Assembly (NCBI GenBank): GCA_963931865.1
Contig: OZ007517.1
Location: 8,544,676 to 8,608,675, forward strand
Length of the DNA stretch: 64,000 nucleotides
Direction: 5' to 3'
Source: Axinella damicornis
Lineage: Eukaryota; Porifera; Demospongiae; Axinellida; Axinellidae
Part shown: positions 37,101 through 43,662 of the stretch, in pieces
Layout of the letters: each line of letters opens with the position of its first letter
Position numbering within the stretch: the stretch's first letter is position 1
Notes under the pieces: model-generated
What the model saw: the letters and a program-made list of their open reading frames with translations, nothing else
What the model was told of the DNA's origin: nothing
Database searches by the model: none
Made by a program: the position numbers and the translations under genes

Positions 37101-37121
37101 GCCAACTTCCAGAACATATGA
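7255..37121 (+). CDS. Receptor-type protein tyrosine phosphatase with extracellular Ig/FN3 and an extra cytoplasmic Ig domain (gene 2, complete)
   Basis: Exons: 7255-7336, 15462-15788, 19037-19315, 19420-19707, 20933-21229, 22361-22535, 23473-23585, 24167-24564, 24823-24910, 25775-25857, 26681-26717, 26780-26994, 28021-28181, 28668-28803, 28892-29041, 29609-29702, 30399-30463, 31188-31322, 33107-33232, 34841-34992, 35743-35878, 37041-37121. They total 3618 nt, 1205 residues plus TGA, with no phase conflict. Order: signal peptide 1-26, Ig 28-136, FN3 137-229, 230-325, 326-424, Thr/Pro stalk, transmembrane ~456-482, proline-rich 483-520, Ig ~522-610, D1 ~625-943 (Asp815, Cys847, Arg853), D2 944-1205 (degenerate). 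D1 should dephosphorylate phosphotyrosine under the membrane. The start was chosen because its ATG opens a good signal peptide. The intron after 29702 has a GC donor. An additional unread exon in the 8.1-kb first intron cannot be excluded. Confidence 0.92.
7549..7626. repeat. (GT)n, 34-nt G run, (GA)n compound repeat
   Basis: GT dinucleotides, then G at 7575-7608, then GA dinucleotides, about 210 nt inside the first intron of gene 2. Confidence 0.95.
8937..9110 (+). pseudogene. Relic of a transposon-like ORF
   Basis: An AG-flanked open segment of 58 codons followed by GT. It contains [20 protein letters not shown] followed by HCNPP. I recall SLLDRL...LSRKRKV...NPP as a conserved start in some DNA-transposon-associated proteins, but cannot verify this here. 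A second exon-like piece lies at 9608-9685. Neither fits gene 2 in phase. Probably a decayed mobile-element gene. Confidence 0.35.
9142..9178. mobile_element. Family A mini-MITE
   Basis: TTAGCCTCGTTCCCACGC followed by GCCTGGGAACGAGGCTAA; almost nothing but the two termini. Confidence 0.75.
9608..9685 (+). other. Exon-like segment, unassigned
   Basis: Flanked by TTTGCAG and GTAAGA and open for 26 codons in phase 0 ([20 protein letters not shown] is included). In the phase 1 that gene 2 would need it has a stop, so it is not a gene 2 exon. It may belong to the relic ORF at 8937-9110. Confidence 0.25.
10139..10596. mobile_element. Family A MITE, 458 bp
   Basis: Long terminal inverted repeats begin TAGCCTCGTTCCCAGGC and extend about 60 bp, through AACTTCCGC. 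Perfect 9-bp target duplication GATCTGCAT at 10130-10138 and 10597-10605. Confidence 0.9.
11788..12126. mobile_element. Inverted-repeat element with 83-bp arms
   Basis: The left arm starts CAAGAGTGTATAATAATAAG and the right arm is its near-exact complement, spanning through AAAGTAACGTGACATCC. TGAGGG flanks both sides (11782-11787 and 12127-12132), a candidate 6-bp target duplication. The internal open frame is not recognisable. Confidence 0.8.
12142..12227. mobile_element. Family A MITE, 86 bp
   Basis: Near-perfect hairpin with family A termini. The flanks GAGTTCTAC and GAGTTTTAC are 9-bp target duplications with one mismatch. Confidence 0.88.
12407..12453. repeat. C homopolymer of 47 nt
   Basis: The longest homopolymer in the window, in gene 2 intron 1. 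Confidence 0.95.
12637..13115 (+). mobile_element. 500-bp repeat family B, copy 2
   Basis: Begins TACACTCCTGGTAGGGCAAA with AATTGTGCCGCGTAAT just inside, and ends CTACCAGGAGTGCGGTTGCC. Orientation is opposite to copy 1. It preserves a long open frame on the minus strand that aligns with the one in copy 1 (shared [12 protein letters not shown] and [11 protein letters not shown]). Confidence 0.75.
13297..13376. repeat. 30-bp tandem repeat, about 3 copies
   Basis: Repeated unit TAGTGTTGTGTACACAAATG followed by GACATG. Confidence 0.8.
13524..14204. mobile_element. Inverted-repeat element F1, ~680 bp
   Basis: Left end GAGCTACCGTATATCTTCTA and right end ending ATACGGTAGCTC are inverted repeats of about 30 bp that also include AAAAATTCGGC. 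A shorter related copy sits at about 63650-63914 beside gene 3. Confidence 0.8.
14249..14322. mobile_element. Family A MITE, 74 bp
   Basis: Hairpin of GGCCGCGTGGGAGGAGAG arms within family A ends. Perfect 9-bp target duplication GTGCATCAC (14240-14248 and 14323-14331). Nearly identical to the copy at 26213. Confidence 0.92.
14691..14880. mobile_element. Family D element, truncated
   Basis: Begins ACCGTAGTCACACGTTATTA, then shares CTTCAGCGCTTAACAGCGAG with the full copy at 47672-47957 (reverse strand). The right terminus is missing. Confidence 0.6.
15012..15400. mobile_element. Family A MITE, 389 bp
   Basis: Family A termini plus a subterminal block with CCTCACGTG shared with the copies at 22834 and 54480. 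Target duplication unclear. It ends about 60 nt before the Ig exon acceptor of gene 2. Confidence 0.8.
15462..15788 (+). CDS. Gene 2 exon 2: extracellular Ig-like domain
   Basis: A phase 1-1 exon of 327 nt. It carries the Cys (ALLCTTT), Trp (QWYFPDG) and Cys ([11 protein letters not shown]) spacing of an Ig fold, with an additional CC pair in between. It should be extracellular, just after the signal peptide. The ligand is unknown. Confidence 0.75.
16008..16985. mobile_element. Family A element, ~980 bp, long inverted repeats
   Basis: Ends TAGCCTCGAACCCAGG and CCTGGATTCGAGACTA, with further inverted matching through AAACAGTGGATACCAGG. TACTTGTCA flanks both sides (15999-16007 and 16986-16994). 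Encloses a 115-codon open frame at 16421-16768 that I do not recognise. The largest copy of the family, so a candidate for the least-deleted member. Confidence 0.8.
18011..18043. mobile_element. Family A mini-element, 33 bp
   Basis: Consists only of the two termini. GCAACTAGGC repeats directly on both sides, a 9-10 bp target duplication. Confidence 0.85.
19037..19315 (+). CDS. Gene 2 exon 3: FN3 domain 1
   Basis: Phase 1-1, 93 residues. Has the FN3 signature VSWTAP, then GYRINW and [11 protein letters not shown]. An extracellular beta-sandwich, part of the ligand-binding stalk. Confidence 0.9.
19420..19707 (+). CDS. Gene 2 exon 4: FN3 domain 2
   Basis: Phase 1-1, 96 residues. Signature IDLTWTP, then YEVTFSY and [19 protein letters not shown] family A MITE begins nine bases past its donor. 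Confidence 0.92.
19717..19763. mobile_element. Family A mini-MITE next to a splice donor
   Basis: TAGCCTCGTACCC and GGGTACGAGACTA ends with a short AC/GT hairpin. It begins at intron position +10 after the FN3-2 exon. No clean target duplication. Confidence 0.75.
20355..20619. mobile_element. Family C MITE, copy 1 (~265 bp)
   Basis: Ends CAGGAGCGCATGAGC and complement, with the inner motif GGCGAAGGAGC. Two other copies are at 29097-29354 and 35132-35401. It lies in the intron before FN3-3 of gene 2. Confidence 0.82.
20933..21229 (+). CDS. Gene 2 exon 5: FN3 domain 3
   Basis: Phase 1-1, 99 residues. Signature ISVQWERV, then [10 protein letters not shown] and [18 protein letters not shown]. 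The last extracellular globular domain before the stalk. Confidence 0.92.
21440..21905 (+). repeat. Family E repeat, copy 1, with (CA)n tract
   Basis: Tandem-like runs of CAGCTGCTGCTCCCCGATTG and close variants, then a (CA)n tract at about 21797-21864, then TTAATGTACTGACGG. Related copies at about 26116-26660 (+) and 57888-58345 (-). The ends are not defined. Confidence 0.65.
22085..22152. mobile_element. Family A MITE
   Basis: CCTCGTTCCCAGGC start, GAGGAGAGAG arms, GGGACCGAGGCTA end. No clear target duplication. Confidence 0.7.
22361..22535 (+). CDS. Gene 2 exon 6: Thr/Pro stalk and transmembrane helix
   Basis: Starts with a Pro/Thr-rich segment ([17 protein letters not shown]), likely O-glycosylated. 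Then comes a strongly hydrophobic stretch beginning near [20 protein letters not shown], residues about 456-482, followed by Arg. This places everything downstream in the cytoplasm. Ends in phase 2. Confidence 0.92.
22834..23232. mobile_element. Family A MITE, 399 bp
   Basis: Family A termini, subterminal GGCCTGGTACATTTCCTCAC, and GCAAGCGACGAAAAGCTGG inverted at the other end. Same subfamily as 15012 and 54480. Confidence 0.85.
23473..23585 (+). CDS. Gene 2 exon 7: proline-rich juxtamembrane segment
   Basis: Encodes [20 protein letters not shown] followed by PPVHFKK. The SPPVRPPPP stretch holds PxxP cores suitable for SH3 binding. Phase 2 in and phase 1 out, linking the transmembrane exon to the cytoplasmic Ig exon. 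Confidence 0.85.
24167..24564 (+). CDS. Gene 2 exon 8: cytoplasmic I-set Ig domain and start of D1
   Basis: Residues 521-653. [10 protein letters not shown] opens an I-set-like Ig fold: [20 protein letters not shown] (core Trp555), then [20 protein letters not shown] and VAQNSAGSV. The two positions where Ig domains normally carry the disulfide Cys are not Cys, which suits a reducing cytosolic location. It lies after the transmembrane exon in the reading frame, so it should be intracellular. The 3' part ([17 protein letters not shown]) is the usual helix leading into an RPTP D1. Confidence 0.88.
24625..24774. repeat. G run and C run in one intron
   Basis: A G run at about 24626-24650 and a C run at about 24752-24774, both in the short intron between exons 8 and 9 of gene 2. 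The two could pair in the transcript. Confidence 0.9.
24823..29041 (+). CDS. Gene 2 phosphatase domain D1 (active; exon block)
   Basis: Seven exons from the [15 protein letters not shown] pTyr-loop region (Phe in place of the usual KNRY Tyr), through [17 protein letters not shown] with general acid Asp815, and [11 protein letters not shown] with nucleophile Cys847 and Arg853, to the MVQT Q-loop. The P-loop codon is split in phase 2 between exons 28021-28181 and 28668-28803. Exon 28892-29041 is the D1-D2 linker. All catalytic residues that I can check are present. Confidence 0.92.
26116..26660 (+). repeat. Family E repeat, copy 2
   Basis: Shares AGTAGCTTTGCTCGCTTTGC-type start, CAGCTGCTGCTCC units, and the CACACACTTAATGTTACAGT end with copy 1. 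It was split by insertion of the family A MITE at 26213-26287. Confidence 0.6.
26213..26287. mobile_element. Family A MITE, ~75 bp, inside family E
   Basis: Hairpin of GGCCGCGTGGGAGGAGAG arms. GGGTCTTAT(T) is repeated on both sides. Almost the same sequence as the copy at 14249. Confidence 0.9.
27037..27987. mobile_element. Outer family A element of a nested pair
   Basis: The left arm TAGCCTCATTCTCAGGCC continues for ~90 bp as an inverted match to 27900-27987 (shared GGGAGATCTG, GGTGGGGGAAG). The arms are separated by the inner element at 27329-27878. The extreme right terminus is lost. Confidence 0.75.
27329..27878. mobile_element. Inner family A element of a nested pair, 550 bp
   Basis: TAGCCTCGTTCCCAGGCTCC to GGAGCCTGGGAACGAGGCTA. 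Perfect 9-bp target duplication TGTCTACCC at 27320-27328 and 27879-27887. Inserted within the outer copy, so younger. Confidence 0.88.
29097..29354. mobile_element. Family C MITE, copy 2
   Basis: CAGGAGCGCATGAGCCGCC start and CTCATGCGCTCCTG end as inverted repeats, in the gene 2 D1-D2 intron. Confidence 0.82.
29609..37121 (+). CDS. Gene 2 phosphatase domain D2 (degenerate pseudophosphatase; exon block)
   Basis: Seven exons. The pTyr-loop reads [15 protein letters not shown], with no Tyr. The core FWKMVHD and CCQYWP segments are present. The WPD loop is replaced by NWGPDGRC. The P-loop reads [11 protein letters not shown]: Cys1133 and an Arg persist, but the glycines that shape the loop are gone. 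Ends [17 protein letters not shown] and NI-TGA. Likely catalytically dead and regulatory or scaffolding. More divergent than the D2 of genes 1 and 3. No obvious AATAAA within 150 bases of the stop. Confidence 0.9.
29703..30398 (+). other. GC-AG intron in gene 2
   Basis: Donor AG|GCAAGT, acceptor CACTCAG. Coding phase 1 on both sides joins to give LPADRWRV. All other introns read here use GT. Confidence 0.8.
31108..31180. repeat. (CT)n microsatellite serving as a polypyrimidine tract
   Basis: About 30 CT units in the 80 bases before the acceptor CACACAG of gene 2 exon 31188-31322. Confidence 0.92.
31346..31863 (+). mobile_element. 500-bp repeat family B, copy 3
   Basis: ATTACACTCCTGGTAGGGGA start and CCAGGAGTGCGGTTGCCCC end. 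Lies just 23 nt past the donor of gene 2 exon 31188-31322. Confidence 0.75.
32630..32857. mobile_element. Family D element, left-truncated
   Basis: Shares ATCCCAGCTACTCGCTGTTA, TGCCATTTTCGATCCTACGG and the terminal ATGCGCTTAATAATATGCGA with the full copy at 47672-47957. Confidence 0.65.
33025..33097. repeat. Direct duplication of ~37 bp
   Basis: GCCGACCAGCTTGTAACATG followed by ACCTTCTCAGTGATTTTT occurs twice in tandem, immediately before the acceptor of exon 33107. Confidence 0.85.
33755..33896. repeat. Long hairpin, ~142 bp
   Basis: GGTTAGACACTGAGACCAA through ATCTACGCGATTTAGAAACC is matched by its reverse complement at the right end. Singleton MITE-like palindrome in a gene 2 intron. Confidence 0.85.
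33982..34043. mobile_element. Family A MITE, ~62 bp
   Basis: TAGCCTCGTTCCCAGGCTCC to GGGTGGGAACGAGGCTA with the AAAGCTGGG core. Confidence 0.8.
34213..34724. mobile_element. Family A element, ~510 bp
   Basis: Diverged left end GGCCTCATTCCCAGGC, right end GCCTGAGAACGAGGCTA. Flanks CATACCTGT and CCTACCTGT are a 9-bp duplication with one mismatch. Confidence 0.65.
35010..35612. mobile_element. Family D MITE interrupted by a family C MITE
   Basis: Ends TACCGTAGTCATGCATTATT and AATAATGCACGACTAC, inverted. The family C copy 35132-35401 is inserted inside it. Confidence 0.75.
35132..35401. mobile_element. Family C MITE, copy 3 (nested)
   Basis: CAGGAGCGCATAAGCTGCC to GGCGGCTCATGCGCTCCTG. Lies within the family D element 35010-35612. 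Confidence 0.85.
36149..36309. repeat. Palindromic element, ~160 bp
   Basis: ACCAGTTTGCAGTGCATTA and its complement form the ends; inner inverted blocks include GGCAATCTAGTTAAC and GATAATGCACTCGCC. Another short GCATTATCTAGATAATGC palindrome precedes it at about 36092. Confidence 0.85.
36371..36780. repeat. Diverged ~100-bp direct duplication flanking a hairpin
   Basis: ACTAGGAATATGTATCC...CACGTGCTTACGAGTA (from 36371) recurs from 36652 as ACTAGGAATACGTATCC...CACGTGCTTACAAGTA. Between them, 36584-36634 is a hairpin of CTACTACTTCATCAC arms. Confidence 0.75.
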
Positions 37122-37363
37122 TCGCAACGTCCTTGTCTAAACTAGTAAATGTACAATTCAAGTTGATTTGTAGGTGTTATTATTATTTTATCGTAGCTGT
37201 AAGTTTGTTTTCCATGGACTTCAAAATTAATGTCTGTTTAAATTTTTAAAACGCACTAATTAGCTCTTTATGTTTAGAATTTGCCGTAGGCAGTTCTTTT
37301 GCTTCCTTGATGTATACCCCTACCCATGTTTGCACTACTTTCTGGTCTGCATAACTTTGTGGC

Positions 37364-37436
37364 TAATCTCAGTCCCAGACCCAAACCAACCACAGCGCGG
37401 ATCGCTGGGGTTGGTTTGGGACTGGGACCGAGACTA
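37364..37436. mobile_element. Family A-like MITE, 73 bp
   Basis: Variant termini TAATCTCAGTCCCAGACCC and GGACTGGGACCGAGACTA, with a perfect 9-bp target duplication CTTTGTGGC (37355-37363 and 37437-37445). Confidence 0.88.
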
Positions 37437-37770
37437 CTTTGTGGCTTGCATGACTGTGTGCATAATACTGTAGCTAGTGATGTGTGGCCATTCCTATGTG
37501 GGCTGGCCCATGCAGCCTGCATGTGTAAATTAACTCCTATATACTGCAAACAGCTCAAGCGGCAGAGCATGTACAAAGTATTAACTCCTAATATTAAACC
37601 TCCCATATAAATTCTTATGGGTATTATCCGCGGGCTCATTTGGCTGCTACAGGGTGCAATGGGATTTATTAACTTAACTTAATAATTATCAGAGGTCTCT
37701 CTTAGCTTATAAGGATGCACCTACAACATTCTCCGCTTTTCAGCCCCCAAACTCCACACATTTTATGACC

Positions 37771-37804
37771 TAGCCTCGTACCCAGGCTCCTGGGTACGAG
37801 GCTA
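37771..37804. mobile_element. Family A element, 34 bp
   Basis: The entire element is TAGCCTCGTACCCAGG plus its complement around a 2-base centre. Perfect 9-bp target duplication TTTATGACC on both sides. Confidence 0.9.
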
Positions 37805-38736
37805 TTTATGACCATGCAGCAATCTACACATTCATGACTTTAACCACACCCACCCATCAAGGGGCATTCAATAGTCACGGCTGTCTGCCGACCATAATAT
37901 TGCCCATCTAGACCGCGAGAAAAACGCTTCACTGCCAGAAAGGGAGGCCCTACAAGGCGAGAGGACTTCTCTCTGCCCATTTGTGCAAAGGAGGAGATAT
38001 ATGGCCCATGCACCCAGCTCCGACCAAGGGCTTTTCAAGGCCAAGCCCAGAAGTGGCCATGTTAACTTACCAGCTGAGTGCTGAAACCCACCCACCTCCC
38101 TTGGGCTGTCCATCCTCTCTGCTGGCACAGAGCCTAAGTCCCAAGGACATAATGCCGGAAGTGTGACATCACTGATGAAAGTCTCATGCCGTCTGTAGAC
38201 GGCTTTATTGGTTAAAGTGTTAATCTGCAAGGATCTGGACAATGTATCTGGTAGATCTATCCAATAAAATTATGTTTGCACACGTAGCTAGTACATTGTG
38301 TGGCCAACTCCCCAACTTAATTGTACAACATTATTACTGTGTGAGCAAGTATACCTGGCAACATTGGCAATGCTCCAAATGCTCCCCAACCTTCCCTTCT
38401 TAAAAATGATGAAAACTAATACTTATATTAAAATAAACAATAAACAGAATAACAAATGTGTACTAACTGGTTGTACCAGCATCGGGCAAAACTCTGTTTC
38501 CAATGAATCACGACCCCCCTCTCCAGTCCACCTCCACACCACACTCGTTCACACATCAGGTGGTACAGACCCGAAATGCAAAATCTGGAGGTAGCAGCAG
38601 AACCAGAGTTTGAGGCCTCAAATAATCATGTGAATACAAGTAACCCATACCAGACATGTTCTTTGTCATGCCCAAAGGAGCATGGCAGTAAGGTTTGACT
38701 CCTGCAGAGCCATTTGGAGTGTGACCTAGAGATTGC

Positions 38737-38811
38737 TAGCCTCGTTCCCAGGCCTCCATGCCCAGCTTTTGCAGTACTAAAAGCTGGGCATGGAGGCCTG
38801 GGAACAAGGAT
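38737..38811. mobile_element. Family A MITE with re-duplicated right end
   Basis: Ends TAGCCTCGTTCCCAGGCC and GGCCTGGGAACAAGGAT. AGAGATTGC flanks both sides (9-bp target duplication). The block GGCATGGAGGCCTGGGAACA plus the target copy occurs again at about 38827-38859. Confidence 0.85.
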
Positions 38812-38991
38812 AGAGATTGCATGCAGGCATGGAGGCCTGGGAACAAGGATAGAGATTGCATGCAGGCCCTCCACTGAGTATCTGTCACGCTCCAAATTTG
38901 GCGCCAATCTTTCCCACGTGCGGGAAGGCCAGCTGCTATCCTGAACCATCCTGTGGACCTTGATTGGTAATGGCAGCATGCACTACTAACC

Positions 38992-39122
38992 TAGCCTCGT
39001 TCCCAGGCCGTCTGCCAGTCACGCACGCATCGCATACATGACCTTTGAACCCTTGTCAGATAAGCTGGCAAAGGTCACGTATGCGATGCGCGCGACTGGC
39101 AGACGGCCTGGGAACGAGGCTA
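38992..39122. mobile_element. Family A MITE, 131 bp
   Basis: TAGCCTCGTTCCCAGGCCG with long hairpin arms (TCTGCCAGTC, GCATCGCATACATGACC). Perfect 9-bp target duplication CTACTAACC. Confidence 0.92.
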
Positions 39123-39582
39123 CTACTAACCCTAACCACTGTAATTTCAAGGAGGCATAATTAATAGACTATGGCCTTCAGTGGCTTATGGGAAATAACC
39201 ACGAGAGGCTAAGAACATGAGGCCAGCCGAGTGGTCTAAATGAACAACTTCGAGTGGGATTTCCCATAAACCACCAAAGGGCATAGGCTTGTACTATAGC
39301 TAGAGATCCTTGCATGCTCCAGCACTCCAGAATGTGCTGAGCCATGTAATTTCCATAAAAACACTGAGTCATCATGCTCTAATTTCTATGGCTGTTGCAC
39401 GGCTGCATGGCTTCGGAATATAAACCACAGCCGGTGCCTTTGAACCGCCTACGCACTACATGTATAGTATGATTATGTGAAGTCCTTCCTCATAACAAGC
39501 ACATACACATGAAGTCTACCTGCTACTGTTAGAACTCTTGTCTCCGCAGTTGACACATTCCTCACAAATATTCCCACCTTGT

Positions 39583-40895
39583 CACCCTCAGTGTGTTCAT
39601 GTAGGTGCCCATCTCGGTAGCAGGACAAACTGCGGAGCACCCTCAGTGTGTTCATGTAAGTGCCCGTCTCGGTAGCAGGACAAACCGCGGAGCACCCTCA
39701 GTGTGTTCATGTAGGTGCCCGTCTCGGTAGCAGGACAAGCTGCGGAGCACCCTCAGTGTGTTCATGTAGGTGCCCGTCTCAGTAGCAGGACAAACTGCGG
39801 AGCACCCTCAGTGTGTTCATGTAGGTGCCCGTCTCGGTAGCAGGACAAGCTGCGGAGCACCCTCAGTGTGTTCATGTAGGTGCCCTTCTCGGTAGCAGGA
39901 CAAACTGCGGAGCACCCTCAGTGTGTTCATATAGGTGCCCGTCTCGGTAGCAGGACAAACTGTGGAGCACCCTCAGTGTGTTCATGTAGGTGCCCGTCTC
40001 GGTAGCAGGACAAACTGCGGAGCACCCTCAGTGTGTTCATGTAAGTGCCGTCTCGGTAGCAGGACAAACTGCGGAGCACCCTCAGTGTGTTCATGTAGGT
40101 GCCCGTCTCGGTAGCAGGACAAACTGCGGAGCACCCTCAGTGTGTTCATGTAAGTGCCGTCTCGGTAGCAGGACAAACTGCGGAGCACCCTCAGTGTGTT
40201 CATGTAGGTGCCCGTCTCGGTAGCAGGACAAACTGCGGAGCACCCTCAGTGTGTTCATGTAGGTGCCCGTCTCGGTAGCAGGACAAACTGCGGAGCACCC
40301 TCAGTGTGTTCATGTAGGTGCCCGTCTCGGTAGCAGGACAAACTGCGGAGCACCCTCAGTGTGTTCATGTAGGTGCCCGTCTCGGTAGCAGGACAAGCTG
40401 CGGAGCACCCTCAGTGTGTTCATGTAGGTGCCCATCTCGGTAGCAGGACAACTGCGGAGCACCCTCAGTGTGTTCATGTAGGTGCCCGTCTCGGTAGCAG
40501 GACAAACTGCGGAGCACCTCAGTGTGTTCATGTAGGTGCCCGTCTCGGTAGCAGGACAAACTGCGGAGCACCCCCAGTGTGTTCATGTAGGTGCCCGTCT
40601 CGGTAGCAGGATAAACTGTGGAGCACACTCAGTGTGTTCATGTAGGTGCCCGTCTCGGTAGCAGGATAAACTGTGGAGCACCCCCAGTGTGTTCATGTAG
40701 GTGCCCGTCTCGGTGGCAGGATAAACTGCGGAGCACACTCAGTGTGTTCATGTAGGTGCCCGTCTCGGTAGCAGGACAAACTGCGGAGCACCCCCAGTGT
40801 GTTCATGTAGGTGCCCGTCTCGGTAGTAGGACAAATTGCGGAGCACCCCCAGTGTGTTCATGTAGGTGCCCGTCTCGGTAGCAGGACAAACAGCG
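39583..40895. repeat. 55-bp minisatellite, about 24 copies
   Basis: Unit contains GTGTTCATGTAGGTGCCCGT, CTCGGTAGCAGGACAAACTG and CGGAGCACCCTCA. A few units are 54 bp or carry AAGTGCC in place of AGGTGCCC. Because 55 is not a multiple of 3, it is not a simple protein repeat; the long open frames across it are by-products. Confidence 0.95.
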
Positions 40896-41037
40896 GAGGT
40901 GTAGGTGAGTGTGAACCCAGGTATATAGTTGGCTCTGAATCCAGTTGAAAGTCGGTTTCACTTGGGATAGTAATCAAACATACAGAATATGTTGGAGAAG
41001 TGTGACACAGCATTACCACTATATGATCACCCACTCC

Positions 41038-41057
41038 CCCCCCCCCCCCCCCCCCCC
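41038..41057. repeat. C homopolymer (~20 nt)
   Basis: C run shortly after the end of the 55-bp minisatellite. Confidence 0.9.
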
Positions 41058-41247
41058 TCCCTTCCTTTACACACAACTCACAATTAAAATTGTGAACACA
41101 CCCCCATAGCACACACGAGCACACACACACACCAGTATATACATACCTGAGCAGTGTCCTCGTCCTCTTCAGTTCGTTGTTTTTTTTATAGTATTCCAGC
41201 TGTTTGAATTCACTGGGCATTGGCAGTCGTGCCTTCCACACCATTGA

Positions 41248-41341
41248 GACTCACTGATGATTGGCTTGGTGATCTTTAGGACAGCTGTGAGCTCCTCCAC
41301 CTTCTCTTTGAGGATCTCACACAATGCGTGGAGGCTCTCAC
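41248..41341 (-). other. Possible exon of an unknown minus-strand gene
   Basis: On the minus strand, CACACACAG precedes an open segment that reads ESLHALCEILKEKVEELTAV followed by LKITKPII, before GTGAGT. It is amphipathic and helical-looking. A second open piece just downstream (41147-41240) reads MPSEFKQLEYYKKNNELKRT in another frame and ends at a GTATGT donor. I recognise no family and could not join the two. Confidence 0.3.
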
Positions 41342-42290
41342 CTGTGTGTGTGTGTGCATGTACATGTGCGAGAGGTGTGGGGAAAAGTTAGTTCTAGCCA
41401 CATTCCCAGGCTATCAGGCCCGGGGTGTGATGAAGGGGTAGTCACATATAAGCCATCACATCCCATGATATATAAGTTGTTATCTGTTGAAGTGTTTTGC
41501 ATCCGAGATCTCAATCTGTCAACGTACGTTTAAGAGGGATCAGGACAAACTCTAAGTGAGGCAACCCATCAACAAATTTTCTCTACTACTAATCGAGGTG
41601 TAGCAACCTTTTACCCGTTGAATGAAGGTAATGTCGTGGCAAATTGCCTATACAAGTGATATCAATGCATACTATGCACCCAATAGACCTTATTCGGCTA
41701 ATGCGTGTGCCGACAATTGGCGGAAGATATTATTACTTGCGTGGGCGTTGCGCGCAGCTGCAACTGATTTGCGAGCCCCCTGCACTTTTCTAGGTAACAA
41801 TCATCAGTGAATACAGTACTTCAGTTTGTTTAGGTGATAAAAGACTACATTGCAGGGGAGACCAGCACGTTTACGGCGGATGTTTGTGAAAGCGCTTAAG
41901 GACTGCCACAGGATTCCAACATCAAGCACTCAGCACCGCCATCCCAAGGCACTCTTGTGGTGTTTCTCCAGTGACTCTGGGAGTGTAGCACCATGGACAT
42001 CAGCTACCGTTCTCCATGGGCGTGGCTCAAGGTGGGTGTGCTTTGAGGGATGTGGCTCACCAGCGATTTGCTGGACGTGCTCTGCAAGACAGCTACAGTG
42101 AGGCTAGTGCCTTTTCAGTAGATAAATGCGCTCGAAAGTGTGGCTCAACTAGCGTCGACTTTGCAATACGCTCTTTAGTGTGCTTTCAGCCCTACGGCTG
42201 TCCCTGAGCACCTTCACAAACGTCGAAACTTGTGAATGTGCTCTCTCTCTTGCAACAAGTCTTCTGTCACCTACAAAAAGTAATGTACTG
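41342..42290. other. Stretch without recognised genes
   Basis: Open frames at 41850-42207 on the plus strand match nothing I recognise. No MITE ends seen apart from a fragment with CATTCCCAGGC near 41400. Confidence 0.45.
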
Positions 42291-42863
42291 ATGTGGTGGA
42301 GCAGTACTGGGAACCAATTCAAATTGTACCCGCACCCATTGAAGCACTAACACAACTAGCTAGCATGACTGCGGGTTTCATGAATTCCCTGCCTCTCTTT
42401 CTACCCATTCTGTCTCCCTTTCTACCCATTCTGTCTCCTCACCTTCGAACAGAATGGCTACTCAACATGAACTGTCACAGCAACAACCTCGTTCCCAGAC
42501 GCAAAGCCTTTTCAAAATGATTCCCATTAAGCGGCATGGGTTCCGGGCACCGCCCAACTACGAGGACAGCAGCAGAAGGAGCACCAATGGCTACACAGGG
42601 GTACAACTGTCACAGCAACAACCTCGTTCCCAGACGCAAAGCGGCTTCTTCAAACTGATTCCCAAGTGGCGTGGGTTCTGGGCACCACCCTACTGGAGCC
42701 AACTACAAGGATAGCAGCAGAAAGAGCGCTAATGGCTACCAAAGGAGGCTAACGACATCGGAGGCAGAAGCTTTCGAAGAGAAACGACAGAGACAGAGCC
42801 GCCATTGCCCACAGCTAGTTTACGGGTGCACCTGTAATAGTTTGCCGCCAAAATGTGAATGAA

Positions 42864-42951
42864 CCAATCAAATTAGAGCGTTAATGGGGCGCGCCTACCG
42901 GCGCCGGCCGGCTTCCGGCCGGCTTCTGCGGGTATATAAAGAGCGTGCAGT
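42864..42951 (+). promoter_or_regulatory. Promoter-like block in left palindrome arm
   Basis: CCAAT at 42864-42868, then a GC-rich stretch, then TATATAAA at 42933-42940 with GAGCGTGCAGTCC downstream, directed toward the palindrome centre. A textbook order of core promoter elements; activity is inferred. Confidence 0.45.
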
Positions 42952-43047
42952 CCAGTCCGAGCCATTCGGGCGAGGTTTAGCTCGGGTAAGGTTAAGTTGA
43001 GGTGAGCCCTCACCCTAACTTTACCCTTGCTCTAAACCTTAGTTCAG

Positions 43048-43662
43048 GGTGGGTGGGGAGCATTGGGTGGGTGGGGAGCATTGGGTGGGTGGGGAGCATT
43101 GGGTGGGTGGGGAGCATTGGGTGGGTGGGGAGCATTGGGAGGGTGGGGAGCATTGGGAGGGTGGGGAGCATTGGGTGGGTGGGGAGCATTGGGTGGGTGG
43201 GGAGCATTGGGTGGGTGGGGAGCATTGGGTGGGTGGGGAGCATGGGAGGGGGGCATTGGGTGGGTGCATGGGGAGCGGGCATTGGGAGGGTGCATGGGGA
43301 GGGGGCATTGGGAGGGGGCATTGGGTGGGTGCATGGGGAGGGTTAGGATTAGTAAGGGAGGAGCATTATGGACCAAGAACTATTCAGACCAACTACGGAC
43401 CAAGAACTATTCAGACCCCCCAACAATCCCTTAACACTTAATTAACTACCCTAGCCCCCTAACTAATCCTAACCCTTCCCATGCACTCCCCTCCCTCCCT
43501 CCCCCACCCCCCAATGCTCCCCACCCACCCAATGCTCCCCACCCACCCAATGCTCCCCACCCACCCAATGCTCCCCACCCACCCACCCAATGCTCCCCAC
43601 CCACCCAATGCTCCCCACCCACCCAATGCTCCCCACCCACCCAATGCTCCCCACCCACCCTG
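43048..43662. repeat. Inverted arrays of an 18-bp unit
   Basis: GGAGCATTGGGTGGGTGG repeats at about 43048-43250 on the plus strand and at about 43512-43662 on the minus strand. The 18-bp period is a multiple of 3, so long pseudo-ORFs appear in all frames; none is supported as a gene. Confidence 0.9.

Larger units (their letters stand above)
37814..39470. other. Non-coding stretch after gene 2
   Basis: Two family A elements (38737-38811 and 38992-39122), plus a duplicated right end of the first one (about 38821-38858). Open frames on the minus strand near 38880-38979 and 39178-39375 show no domain I recognise. Confidence 0.5.

Noticed and set aside
39583..40895. CRISPR-like array
   Set aside because: The 55-bp units are contiguous, with no unique spacers, and the DNA is clearly eukaryotic. 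It is a minisatellite.
43010..43030. Telomere-like CACCCTAACTTTACCC
   Set aside because: Occurs once in each palindrome arm and is not a tandem TTAGGG array.
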